15,634 nt of DNA from positions 1 through 15,634 of the forward strand of contig JAAZCS010000107.1 of NCBI GenBank assembly GCA_012513125.1. Reading direction: 5' to 3'. This DNA is from Treponema sp. GTDB taxonomy: Bacteria; Spirochaetota; Spirochaetia; Treponematales; Treponemataceae. The notes beneath the pieces were generated by a model. It did not search any database. It was not told the DNA's origin and worked only from the letters and a program-made list of their open reading frames with translations. Shown here piece by piece: positions 1 to 8,338 of this stretch; position 1 is the first letter of the stretch, and each line of letters begins with the position of its first letter. The position numbers and the translations under genes are program-made.

Positions 1-1286
1 CCCCTTTTTTCGGTGCATAAACTCATTATTGAGCCTAAATATTCAGATGGCGTTATTACAGAAGCATTAATATATGGTTCTTCAGAATCTTTTATTCTGC
101 CTTGTGGATATTCTGAAGGATTATCAATAAACGTTTCTTCACCACTTGTAAGATGAAGCTTATATTTTACCGAAGGAGCTGTAAAAATAACTGCTTGATT
201 AAAATCACGTTCAAGTCGCTCTTCAACTATTTCAAGATGCAATAATCCCAAAAAACCACATCTAAATCCATTTCCCAAAGCTAAAGAGTTATCTTTCTCA
301 TAGACTAAACTAGCATCATTTAATTTTAGTTTTTCCATACTACTCTTTAAATCTTCATAATCATTTGAATCCATTGGATAAATTGACGAATATACAACCG
401 GTTTAACTTCTTTAAATCCTGGTAAAGGTTTTTCAATAGAGTTCACAGATGAAGTAATTGTATCACCAACCTTTACTTCACTAACTGTTTTTACACCAGT
501 AATGATATAGCCTACATCGCCTGCTTCCAAGTAATCAGTTTCTTCATATTCAATTTTAAAAATTCCACATTGCTCAACTTTATACTCCAACCCTGTATTC
601 ATCATTTTAATGATATCTCCAGTCTTAATTCGGCCTTCCATCATTCTTACATGAACAACAACACCTCTATATGCATCATAATGACAATCAAATATCAGTG
701 CTGCACTTTTTCCCTCAGGATTTCCTTTAGGACATGGAAACTTTTGTACTATTGCCTCCATCAATTCATCGATACCTGCACCTGTTTTTGCTGAAACTAA
801 AATAGCATCATCAGAATCCAATCCTAATTCTTTCTCTATTTGTAATTTAACAGAATCAATATCAGCCGAGGCCAAATCAATCTTATTTATTACAGGAACA
901 ATTGTTAAATCCTGTTCCATGGTCATATACATATTACTAACAGTTTGACTTTCAACACCTTGAGTTGCATCAATCAACAACAAGGCTCCTTCACAAGATG
1001 CTATTGCTCTTGATACTTCATATGAAAAATCAACGTGCCCTGGAGTATCAACAAAATTTAACTCATAATCATTTCCATCTTTTGCATGATATGGAATAGT
1101 AACAGCCTGACTTTTTATTGTTATTCCTCTTTCTCGTTCAATATCCATATTATCAAGAATTTGATTAACCATTTTTCGATCATCAACAATTTTAGATTTT
1201 TGAATTAATCTATCTGCCAACGTTGACTTTCCATGATCTATATGTGCAACAATACAAAAATTCCTTTTATACTTCATTTCTTTCAT
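1..1286 (-). CDS. lepA: Elongation factor 4 (LepA), 3' end outside window
   Basis: LepA/EF4 is a ribosome-dependent translational GTPase of the cytoplasm, linked to back-translocation and 30S assembly. About 428 of roughly 600 codons are visible; the C-terminal domain lies beyond position 1. The frame shows the P-loop AHIDHGKST (residues 14-22), the switch II motif DTPGH, the G4 motif NKID, and the family signature GFRCGFLGLLH, and it runs off in the domain V stretch near EYLGSIMSLCTEKRG. The start is ATG at 1286, with AAGGAAG four bases upstream; a second in-frame ATG at 1277 is too far from that site. The gene begins 11 bp after the HtrA-type protease stop, so it is probably the next gene of the tilS unit. 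No separate promoter fits in the gap. Confidence 0.97.
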   Translation of the reverse strand, partial: MKEMKYKRNFCIVAHIDHGKSTLADRLIQKSKIVDDRKMVNQILDNMDIERERGITIKSQAVTIPYHAKDGNDYELNFVDTPGHVDFSYEVSRAIASCEGALLLIDATQGVESQTVSNMYMTMEQDLTIVPVINKIDLASADIDSVKLQIEKELGLDSDDAILVSAKTGAGIDELMEAIVQKFPCPKGNPEGKSAALIFDCHYDAYRGVVVHVRMMEGRIKTGDIIKMMNTGLEYKVEQCGIFKIEYEETDYLEAGDVGYIITGVKTVSEVKVGDTITSSVNSIEKPLPGFKEVKPVVYSSIYPMDSNDYEDLKSSMEKLKLNDASLVYEKDNSLALGNGFRCGFLGLLHLEIVEERLERDFNQAVIFTAPSVKYKLHLTSGEETFIDNPSEYPQGRIKDSEEPYINASVITPSEYLGSIMSLCTEKR

Positions 1287-1297
1287 AATTCTTCCTT

Positions 1298-2902
1298 TTA
1301 TAAATAGTATGGACTATCCAAATTCACCGACAAGCCTAAAGAAATATCTATATAGGCATTCTTTCTTGTTCTTGTTGTAAATGTAGCATAAATCACATTT
1401 TTTTCTATATCAATTTTAACATTATTTACAGTAATTCGATCATTTTCCGCAAATCCAGACATGTCGGCAACGCTACCATTAATAATCTTATCAATTCTAA
1501 ATGAGTTTTTATTCAATGTTGAAGAAGGAATTAATTTCATACCAAAGATTGGAATAAATGAATTCTGCAAAAAATCCTTGCCATAAATATCAGCAGCAGG
1601 GTTTTCCGGTCTTCGCTCCAAATATACATATATATTTTTTTTACCGTCTTCATTTTCAATTTGAAATGACAATATTGTTCCTGGTTGATATTTCATCATT
1701 GAATATTGATAATCTTCTATACTGGTAATTGTATTTCCATCTATACTAGTAATGATATCATTTTCCTTTAATGTAGATACAAATGCAGACCCACCAGGAG
1801 TAACATACTTTATCTCAAGTCCAGCGTTTTTATTTCCATATTTCTTTGTATGACCATAAGCAGAAATCCAAGGATGCAAAACTTCACTATCTTTGTACAG
1901 AATTAAAAGCTCCTGCTTTAAATATTCAACAGGTATTGCAAAATTAAGCCCTTGATATTGTAACATTCCTGCAAAAACGATTGCTTGAACATTCATATTT
2001 TTATCAATTAATGGACCTCCAGAGTTTCCAGAATTAACCGCAGCATCAATTTGAAAAACATCGCCCAGAGGTAGCAATTTTCTATTTACAGAAGATATAA
2101 CACCAGTAGTTATTGTTCCGTCCAAACCGATAGGAGTTCCAATTGCAGACACACTTTCCCCTATTTTCAAATCTTTACTTGACCCTAAAGACAATATATA
2201 TTCAGGTTCAATTTCAACCTTTAATAATGCCAAATCCAACAAAGAATCATAACCTATCACTTTTGCTGGTATTTTTACATTTGAATCTGAAATAAGTTTG
2301 ATGTACAATCTAGAAAAATGCTCATACTTCGGATCTACAAGATTACTGATTACATGATAATTTGTTACAATGTAGCCTCTTTTATCAATAAAGAAACCAG
2401 ATCCAATAATTATATCTGAATAACCCACTCCATTTTGAACCTTAATTCCATTATCAACCCAAATAGTAACAGTAGCATTTATACATTCCTTAATATTTTT
2501 AGGAGTTTTTGACTTATCTATTACACTTCCTGGAATATAGTTATATGCATTTTTTTCAAGTTTATCAAAATCAGAGTTTTTTGATGCTCTATTTATAGTT
2601 TGTAATGATTTATAAAAACGTTTTGCATCTAAATAATCACCATTTTTAATTGCTTCATTCAATTTAATTTCCACAATTGTAGAACATTCATCGATTATCG
2701 ACTTATCATTCAGAACACAAGCACGCCAAAGAGCTTTTACTGGCTCAACCTGCTGTATACTGCGAATATTTTGTATTTCGTTTTGTCTTACATCTTCATT
2801 AGTATAATTTAATTTTTCAACAACTATTCTCGATCCGTCAATTGTTTTACAACCAATAAATAACAGAACTACTAATAAAAGAAATATTTTTTGTTTAATC
2901 AT
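1298..2902 (-). CDS. HtrA/DegP-type serine protease lipoprotein with two C-terminal PDZ-like segments
   Basis: Predicted periplasmic serine protease and chaperone of the S1C (HtrA/Deg) family, 534 residues. A short signal peptide ends in LLFIGC with Cys18, a relaxed spirochaete-type lipobox, so it is probably membrane-anchored by lipidation. Residues 30-140 form an extra N-terminal region of unknown function. The trypsin-like domain (about 140-335) has the full triad: His183 in TNYHVI, Asp223 in SLLDLALL, Ser294 in GNSGGPL. A PDZ domain follows (about 340-435), then a weaker second PDZ-like segment (about 445-530). Its ATG lies inside the last codons of the upstream 700-residue exported protein (8-bp overlap, ATGATTAA), which implies translational coupling. 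The lipid anchor and the N-terminal extension differ from standard DegP. Family assignment is firm; substrate is unknown. Confidence 0.93.
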   Translation of the reverse strand: MIKQKIFLLLVVLLFIGCKTIDGSRIVVEKLNYTNEDVRQNEIQNIRSIQQVEPVKALWRACVLNDKSIIDECSTIVEIKLNEAIKNGDYLDAKRFYKSLQTINRASKNSDFDKLEKNAYNYIPGSVIDKSKTPKNIKECINATVTIWVDNGIKVQNGVGYSDIIIGSGFFIDKRGYIVTNYHVISNLVDPKYEHFSRLYIKLISDSNVKIPAKVIGYDSLLDLALLKVEIEPEYILSLGSSKDLKIGESVSAIGTPIGLDGTITTGVISSVNRKLLPLGDVFQIDAAVNSGNSGGPLIDKNMNVQAIVFAGMLQYQGLNFAIPVEYLKQELLILYKDSEVLHPWISAYGHTKKYGNKNAGLEIKYVTPGGSAFVSTLKENDIITSIDGNTITSIEDYQYSMMKYQPGTILSFQIENEDGKKNIYVYLERRPENPAADIYGKDFLQNSFIPIFGMKLIPSSTLNKNSFRIDKIINGSVADMSGFAENDRITVNNVKIDIEKNVIYATFTTRTRKNAYIDISLGLSVNLDSPYYL

Positions 2903-4997
2903 TTGTTATTTCAACTTCAGTTTCTTCATCAATATAGCTTCCCTCAATCTTTTGAATAAAGAAAATACTACCTATCCTAATTGAAAAATATCTCACCTCA
3001 TCAGATTCTATTAATTCAACTACACCTTGTTCAATATTTTTGTTTATATTTGAATATACCTTTTGCTCAACAGAATCTGTTTGAACATCCCCTATCCAAT
3101 AAACATTTTCCAAATACCCCTGATTAATCTTTATTCTATTATCTTTAAAAATCATTTCAAAAGGTTTATCGTTTATACTTATTAATTCAACATTTTTGTT
3201 TCCATTTGAATCATAATAAATTGTATGCTTAATTTTAGAATTTCCATCATCTGATTCAAATTGTATATATTGAACTTCAATAAAATCATCATCATTTGAG
3301 TTCCAAGATGTTCTAATTCCATTATTTTCAAAATATTCTTCAATAAATTCAGGAATTGTGTTTGAGTTCGAATCTATTTCTATTCTTGTTAAAATCAAAT
3401 TTGAAGGAAAAATACCGTCTCCAAAAACTTTTGTAATATAAGCTTTTTCACTCTCGGATGGTTCATAGGAAACTAAACTATAACCTTCTTTTCGTTCAAA
3501 TTTCCCATCCCTATCTTCATCAACAAATCTTGAAAAGGAATTATCAACAATATTTGAAGTATGTGCATATTCAACATCATCTTCGTAAAAACACATCGCA
3601 ACTGGAATTTCATTTAAGTATTTATATTCAACAAATGAATTCGTATATTCTGTTGTAGGCAACTTCAAAGATGAACATTTCTTGCAAATAAAATCTTTTT
3701 CAGGTTCAGCAATATCATTTTTTATAGACATAACAAAAAAATCATAACCAAAATTCTGAATAATTGAATCCTTACTAATTTCAAATGGTGAAAATGCAAA
3801 ATCTTGATAAAGAAAATTATAAACAATGTTATCTGCGGGATATGAAATATTTTTTACATATGGAAATGAACTATACTCCAATTCAATATCTTTATTCGAG
3901 AAAACAATTTTTGTAGGAGCTCCAAAATCACATTCACATTCAATTTCTGAAAAACCATCATTATTCTGATCATATTTTACATAAGATGGTCTTCCCCTTT
4001 CATATTTAATTACAAGCTCATTTTGTAGGTCAAGATTTTCATCAATTAAAATCGACCCTGAAAAAGAATTTAAATATTCATATAACAACTTTTTCGGCTC
4101 TTCTTCAGTAATCAACATTACAAAGTTATCTAATAAATCCAAAGATATAGATTCTGAGAAAACAGGACTAAATTCTTTCAAAGCTTGATTTTGCGTAATA
4201 ATATTTGCAGACAATCGAGCTAAAGCATACAAAGGATATTCGTCACTTTTTGCTGATATTGAACGGACAAACCTCTCCCTTTTTTCACCATCAAGAAAGC
4301 AACTTGCCAACATTTCTATTTCAGAATTTGGATTTTCATAATCAGGAAATTTTGATACATATGATTCAGCAATATTTTGAACTAAATCTGGTATTTTATA
4401 ACTGATATTGTTACGTTTTGAATTTGTAATAAACTTTACTTCAAATAGAAAAAACAAAGTTGGAAATCTCTCATCATTTGGATAAATTCGCCTTGCAGAA
4501 TTTATACGTAATCTAGCCTGATTCAATGAGTTTGGAGATCCTATTCTATAGTAATTTTTAATTCTGATTACTTCACTATCTGCTGAGTAAATAAAGTTTT
4601 TGTCATCTAGAATACTTAATGATTCTTGATATCTTCCACTATCTGCCAATAAATCAGCCAAGAGAATTCTGGCTCCGTTCTCGTTATAATTAACCCAATT
4701 ATTATTATCAAACGCATACTGAATTGTTTCAAGAACATCTTTTTTTGCATAATTCATATTGCTCTGAGCTGTAGCTTTAAAATAATACAAATCAGAAATA
4801 GTATTATCATATGAAAGACCTAATTCCGCTTGTTTTATCGCTTCGTTCCAATTTGAATTTAGCATAGACGTTTCTGAAAGATTCAAACAGCGTATAGCAT
4901 TTTGCCTATTTACAGTTTCTACTTTCAAAGATTGAGCATAAGCAACAAAACTAAAAACAAAAACAATATTCAATAATAAAATTCTATTTATTTTCAT
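2895..4997 (-). CDS. Exported protein with TPR-like N-terminus and Asp-rich calcium-loop-like repeats, function unknown
   Basis: I do not recognise this 700-residue protein as a named family. It starts with a signal peptide (hydrophobic residues 6-20) and a likely cleavage after AYA (about residue 21), so it is exported. Residues 30-180 look like helical TPR repeats (for example NWNEAIKQAELGLSYD and GRYQESLSIL). The C-terminal half carries recurring Asp/Asn loops followed by Glu and beta-strand-like sequence: near 318-328, DQNNDG at 343-348, DEDRDG at 493-498, DSNSNT at 542-547, SNDDDF at 567-572 and DSNGN at 596-600. These resemble calcium-binding loops or beta-propeller/hairpin repeats. A CxxC pair is at 438-441. 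The start follows GAGGTAAT, 12 bp after the tilS stop, and the 3' end overlaps the protease gene by 8 bp. It could be a protease cofactor, substrate or scaffold; that is inference. Confidence 0.85.
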   Translation of the reverse strand: MKINRILLLNIVFVFSFVAYAQSLKVETVNRQNAIRCLNLSETSMLNSNWNEAIKQAELGLSYDNTISDLYYFKATAQSNMNYAKKDVLETIQYAFDNNNWVNYNENGARILLADLLADSGRYQESLSILDDKNFIYSADSEVIRIKNYYRIGSPNSLNQARLRINSARRIYPNDERFPTLFFLFEVKFITNSKRNNISYKIPDLVQNIAESYVSKFPDYENPNSEIEMLASCFLDGEKRERFVRSISAKSDEYPLYALARLSANIITQNQALKEFSPVFSESISLDLLDNFVMLITEEEPKKLLYEYLNSFSGSILIDENLDLQNELVIKYERGRPSYVKYDQNNDGFSEIECECDFGAPTKIVFSNKDIELEYSSFPYVKNISYPADNIVYNFLYQDFAFSPFEISKDSIIQNFGYDFFVMSIKNDIAEPEKDFICKKCSSLKLPTTEYTNSFVEYKYLNEIPVAMCFYEDDVEYAHTSNIVDNSFSRFVDEDRDGKFERKEGYSLVSYEPSESEKAYITKVFGDGIFPSNLILTRIEIDSNSNTIPEFIEEYFENNGIRTSWNSNDDDFIEVQYIQFESDDGNSKIKHTIYYDSNGNKNVELISINDKPFEMIFKDNRIKINQGYLENVYWIGDVQTDSVEQKVYSNINKNIEQGVVELIESDEVRYFSIRIGSIFFIQKIEGSYIDEETEVEITND

Positions 4998-5009
4998 ATT
5001 ACCTCAAAT

Positions 5010-6377
5010 TCATTTCACAATCCAATCATTAAAACCATAAACACTACCAAGTATACATTTTATTTCAGGTTTATTTGATACAATTTCTTCAATAATAGGA
5101 ATCATTTGTCGCTTTTCTTCATCTATGTGCCAATCATAAAAAATATCTAATACTTTTTTATTTGTATCGTTTGACATTTTAATTATATCACCACAGGAAA
5201 AATTCCTGACAAAAAAAGGAAAAATTAATTTATTTATTAACTTATCATTTATGCTAATACCATTTTCAGTGTTTACGACAACAATATCACCAAAATAATA
5301 ACTGTATTTTCCTTCTTTATAAATTATATCAAAAAAACTAAAATCTGTTATCTTTTTATTGCTTATTTGAACTGTTATACTGTTTTTTTCAATCAAAATC
5401 TCTGTATTTGAATAGTTTTTTTTGCATATTATATTTTCATTTTCTATAGTATTAATTAAATCTTCAATAAAGTTAAATGGAATTCTGTTATTTTCATCAC
5501 AATAATTAAACATCTTAATTAAAACTCTAATTTTAATTGCTTTGTGCAAATTGCTAAATTTTTCTTTTCTGATTGATATTGATTTCTCTTTCTTGATTAA
5601 TTCAACATTATCAACTTGACTTCTAATAAAATCTGAATCTATTTTGTTTTTTTCAATACCTGTTAAAATTGATTTATCAAAAAAAGGAAATTTTTCTTTT
5701 ATAAAAGGAATTAATTCCATTCTAACATTATTTCTATAATAATTTATATCAAAATTTGTTTTATCAGTTCTCCACTCTTGATTCAATTCTTTTAAATATT
5801 CTTCAATTTCTTTTCGTTCAATATTCAGTAATGGACGTATATATGAATCTCTTTTTCTTTGAATTCCACTTAGAGACTCACAATTTCCACCCTGCAAAAA
5901 TCTCATTAAAACAGTTTCAATTTGATCATTTTTGTTGTGAGCCAAACATAAATAATCCAACTTTTTTTCATTGATAAATTCTTCAAAAAATTGATATCTT
6001 AAAAATCTTGCAGTATCTTCAATACCAGTTTTCCTAGTATTTAGTTGTTCATTAAACGTCTTTTTATCTATAGTTTTACAATTGAAATCAATATCATAAC
6101 CAGATTGAACCAATTTTTCGCAAAGTTTTTTTACAAAAACAACATCTCCAAATGTTTCATTTTCAGGTCTAATATTATGATTTATTGTCATTACATACAA
6201 TTTTTGATTATTTTTTTTTAGTATTTCTGATAAGGACAATAATAATGATACAGAATCAGCTCCCCCAGATACAGCAACGCCTATTCTATTATGACTTAAA
6301 TCTTTATCTGCTATACCGCAAACATTAAGCCCAATTTGTACTTTCTGCTCAAATTGTCTTTTAATTTCTTTTGGCAT
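5010..6377 (-). CDS. tilS: tRNA(Ile)-lysidine synthase
   Basis: TilS uses ATP to attach lysine to C34 of tRNA-Ile(CAU), converting it from Met to Ile identity; it is normally essential and cytoplasmic. The protein (455 residues from this start) has the PP-loop motif SGGADS at residues 37-42, a second N-type ATPase segment around YLCLAHNKNDQIETVLMR, and a C-terminal TilS domain with RNFSCGDIIKM and a DIFYDWHIDEEKR segment. I chose ATG 6377 because it is preceded by AAAAGGTG at a normal distance. The more upstream ATG at 6410 lies within the rplY terminator stem-loop and would add an unconserved N-terminal segment. Expression must come from read-through of that terminator or from an unseen promoter. 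The next gene begins 12 bp downstream. Confidence 0.96.
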   Translation of the reverse strand: MPKEIKRQFEQKVQIGLNVCGIADKDLSHNRIGVAVSGGADSVSLLLSLSEILKKNNQKLYVMTINHNIRPENETFGDVVFVKKLCEKLVQSGYDIDFNCKTIDKKTFNEQLNTRKTGIEDTARFLRYQFFEEFINEKKLDYLCLAHNKNDQIETVLMRFLQGGNCESLSGIQRKRDSYIRPLLNIERKEIEEYLKELNQEWRTDKTNFDINYYRNNVRMELIPFIKEKFPFFDKSILTGIEKNKIDSDFIRSQVDNVELIKKEKSISIRKEKFSNLHKAIKIRVLIKMFNYCDENNRIPFNFIEDLINTIENENIICKKNYSNTEILIEKNSITVQISNKKITDFSFFDIIYKEGKYSYYFGDIVVVNTENGISINDKLINKLIFPFFVRNFSCGDIIKMSNDTNKKVLDIFYDWHIDEEKRQMIPIIEEIVSNKPEIKCILGSVYGFNDWIVK

Positions 6378-6390
6378 GAAACACCTTTTA

Positions 6391-6427
6391 AAATTAAAAA
6401 AGGCTGCCATTATTTCTAGACAGCCTT
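6391..6427 (-). terminator. Rho-independent terminator after rplY
   Basis: On the minus strand, a stem AAGGCTG (6427-6421) pairs with CAGCCTT (6406-6400) around a loop of about 14 bases, followed by a T-rich tract at 6400-6391. It lies 21 bp after the rplY stop. The tilS Shine-Dalgarno sequence (6389-6382) begins immediately after the T-tract, so read-through, rather than a separate promoter, would have to feed tilS. Confidence 0.85.
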
Positions 6428-6448
6428 CTTTTATAAATATTATTTAAA

Positions 6449-7000
6449 CTAGCGTGCTGGAGAAACACTAACTAGTACTAGATTCTTATCTGTAAGAATT
6501 TCAACCTTTTTTCCAAGATCCAAATCTTTTACACTCAAAGATTCACTAATATTGATTTTTGAAATATCTACTACAATAGATTCTGGTAAATCTGCAAGTT
6601 TTGCCTTGATTTTAATCTTGTTATTTCTTTCATTCTTAAAACCACCTTTCAAAACACCTACAGGATTTCCAGTAAATTTTACTTTAATTCCATGAACAAG
6701 TTTTTCATCTGCATCAGGTGAAAAAAAATCAACATGCAATACTTTATCATCACGAATGTTATATTCAGTATCTTTTATCAATGAATCATATTTTGTTCCA
6801 TCAACATTCAATTCAACAACAGTTGTTGGAGATATAGTTCTCCAAATTTTATTAAATTAAACTTCGTCAACATCGATCATTGTAGCTTCGCCTTTTGTAT
6901 TGTATACAACGGCTGGGATACGACCTACTTTGCGAAGATTTTTAGCAGCAGTTTTACCTTTTACTGTACGTATTTTTGCATCAAGTTTTTGCTTACTCAT
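6449..7000 (-). pseudogene. rplY: Ribosomal protein L25 (long CTC/TL5 type), interrupted by an in-frame TAA at codon 48
   Basis: L25 binds 5S rRNA in the large ribosomal subunit. From ATG 7000 (AAGGAG 11 bases upstream) to the TAG at 6449-6451 is exactly 184 codons, the expected length for a two-domain L25. Codons 1-47 encode a normal N-terminus (LDAKIRTVKGK, RKVGRIPAVVYNTKGEATM, IDVDEV). Codon 48 is TAA (6859-6857), and the same frame then resumes with FNKIWRTISPTTVVELNVDG and a complete C-terminal domain ending VSVSPAR. There is no length change, so this is a single-codon nonsense change, not a frameshift. Restart could only use weak sites such as TTG 6811, which would lose the first half of the 5S-binding domain. 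It could be a real null allele, a sequencing error, or stop read-through. It follows tRNA-Gln and ends in a terminator. Confidence 0.88.
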
Positions 7001-7044
7001 TTTCTTAAAGCTCCTTATATCCTTTTATATAAATATAAAATTAA

Positions 7045-7117
7045 CTGGGACGACAGGATTCGAACCTGTGGAATACCAGCACCAAAAGCTGGGGGCTTAC
7101 CACTTGCCAACGTCCCA
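7045..7117 (-). tRNA. tRNA-Gln(UUG)
   Basis: The minus strand folds into a cloverleaf. The acceptor stem pairs TGGGACG with CGTCCCA, with U1-A72 and discriminator G73 as in other bacterial tRNA-Gln. The D-stem is GGC/GCC and the D-loop contains GGTAA. The anticodon stem CCAGC/GCTGG encloses the loop TTTTGGT, giving anticodon UUG, and the T-arm is ACAGG-TTCGAAT-CCTGT. CCA is not encoded. The gene sits between spoVG (32 bp upstream) and rplY (44 bp downstream) in the same direction, with no promoter or terminator of its own visible, so it is probably cut out of a polycistronic transcript by RNase P and 3' nucleases. Confidence 0.96.
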
Positions 7118-7131
7118 AAGTTTTACTAATT

Positions 7132-7145
7132 TAATTTGCAAATTA
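7132..7145. repeat. Perfect 14-bp palindrome between spoVG and tRNA-Gln
   Basis: TAATTTGCAAATTA is a perfect palindrome located 15 bp upstream of the mature tRNA-Gln 5' end and 4 bp after the spoVG stop. It is AT-rich and has no T-tract, so it does not resemble a terminator. It might be an RNA-processing hairpin or a protein site, but short AT palindromes also arise by chance in this background. Confidence 0.4.
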
Positions 7146-7149
7146 TTAA

Positions 7150-7434
7150 TTAATCTGCATCAGCTGAAGTACCTTCTTCGATATGTCCAGCTTTATATTC
7201 TGCAAGTATTTTATCCTGCAATTCAAATCTGAAGTCAGGGCTAATTGGATGTGCTACATCCTTATATTCACCGTTAGCAGTTTTTCTACTTGGCATAGCA
7301 ATGAATAAACCACTTTTTCCTTCAATAATTTTTACATTGTGAACGACGAAACAATTATCAAAAGTAACTGTTACATAAGCACGTAATTTTCCTTCGTCCT
7401 CAACCTTTCTAATTCTTAGTTCAGTAATCTGCAT
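7150..7434 (-). CDS. spoVG: SpoVG family nucleic-acid-binding regulator
   Basis: SpoVG is a small site-specific DNA- and RNA-binding protein. It was first named for sporulation, but it is common in non-sporulating bacteria, including spirochaetes, where it acts as a global regulator. This 94-residue protein matches the full family length: it begins MQITELRIRKV, has the core strands RAYVTVTFDNCFVVHNVKII and the signature GLFIAMPSRK at about residues 42-51, then KDVAHPISPDFR before the C-terminal helix. The last residues (EEGTSADAD) form a short acidic tail. The start is set by GGAGG at 7448-7444, nine bases upstream of the ATG. The ispE stop is 30 bp upstream, so it is probably co-transcribed from the ispE promoter. 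Confidence 0.96.
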   Translation of the reverse strand: MQITELRIRKVEDEGKLRAYVTVTFDNCFVVHNVKIIEGKSGLFIAMPSRKTANGEYKDVAHPISPDFRFELQDKILAEYKAGHIEEGTSADAD

Positions 7435-7464
7435 AAGCTTTATCCTCCGCTTTTTAAGTACAAT

Positions 7465-8331
7465 CTATATAACTTTAACAACTCTACAATTTAAAGCATC
7501 AGCAAGCATCTTACTACAAAAAACCGCTTGTTGTTGCATAGTAAATACTCCATATACAGTTGAACCAGAACCCGATATCTCAACATATTCTGCTGAAGTC
7601 TGCTTCAAAGATTCAATTGCACTACCGATTTCAGTAATTTTCTTACTTAAAACAGGCGTAAAAGCATTTGTAAAATTCCAACTCTTAACATTTGAATTAT
7701 ATATAAACTCAAAATCATCAAAAGCTATATTTTCTACTATGTTCTTTTTCTCAAAACTTTCATCCAACAAAGAATATGCTTCCTTTGTAGAACTATTAGC
7801 TTTAGGAAAAACTAACAACAAAACTAAATCTTTACGGGGAATAATCTTCTTAATAATCTCACCACGACCAGAAACAAGTGCACATCCTCTTCCTTCTTCA
7901 CAATTCAAAAAAAAGAAAACATCACTTCCTGTTTTCTCAGCTATATAATTAAGCTGATACTCGGCAAGATTAATCCCGCAAATGTTTTCAAGCACACGAA
8001 CTAACGCAGCAGCATCAGATGAACCACCACCTAAGCCACCACCAGAAGGTATTCCTTTTATAAGTGTAATTTCTACACCAGGAACATTTACACCAACTGT
8101 TTCACAAAATGCCTGATATGCTAGAACTAGCGTATTATTTTCAGGTAATTTATATAAATCACAATTTACAACACAACCTTTTTCTTTTTTTGTAACAACT
8201 TTAAGTTCATCATAAAGATTAATTGTCTGAAATATACTTTCTATATTATGAAATCCGTCTCCACGTTTAGGATAAACATTCAAACCGAAGTTAATCTTTG
8301 CATACGCTTTTACGTAATTCACATCTAGCAT
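7465..8331 (-). CDS. ispE: 4-diphosphocytidyl-2-C-methyl-D-erythritol kinase
   Basis: IspE phosphorylates CDP-methylerythritol with ATP in the MEP route to isoprenoid precursors, so this organism uses the non-mevalonate pathway for at least this step. The 288-residue protein is a GHMP kinase: AKINFGLNVYPKR at the N-terminus (Lys12 corresponds to the catalytic lysine), the glycine-rich ATP loop IPSGGGLGGGSSDAA at about 94-108, the catalytic-type Asp137 in TGSDVFFF, and the C-terminal ISGSGSTVYGVF motif. The start is ATG 8331; no Shine-Dalgarno sequence precedes it, and a near-consensus promoter ends only seven bases before it, which suggests a leaderless mRNA. It is the first gene of the ispE-spoVG-tRNA-Gln-rplY unit. 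Confidence 0.97.
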   Translation of the reverse strand: MLDVNYVKAYAKINFGLNVYPKRGDGFHNIESIFQTINLYDELKVVTKKEKGCVVNCDLYKLPENNTLVLAYQAFCETVGVNVPGVEITLIKGIPSGGGLGGGSSDAAALVRVLENICGINLAEYQLNYIAEKTGSDVFFFLNCEEGRGCALVSGRGEIIKKIIPRKDLVLLLVFPKANSSTKEAYSLLDESFEKKNIVENIAFDDFEFIYNSNVKSWNFTNAFTPVLSKKITEIGSAIESLKQTSAEYVEISGSGSTVYGVFTMQQQAVFCSKMLADALNCRVVKVI

Positions 8332-8338
8332 TTATATT

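Noticed and set aside
6378..6410. Upstream ATG at 6410 as the tilS start
   Set aside because: It lies in the rplY terminator hairpin and adds 11 unconserved residues; ATG 6377 has a good ribosome binding site.
6449..6811. A separate 120-residue gene starting at TTG 6811
   Set aside because: It is the C-terminal part of the L25 frame after the internal TAA; the TTG has no ribosome binding site.
6900..7232. 110-codon plus-strand frame
   Set aside because: It is the antisense of rplY, tRNA-Gln and spoVG, with no ribosome binding site and no recognisable protein.
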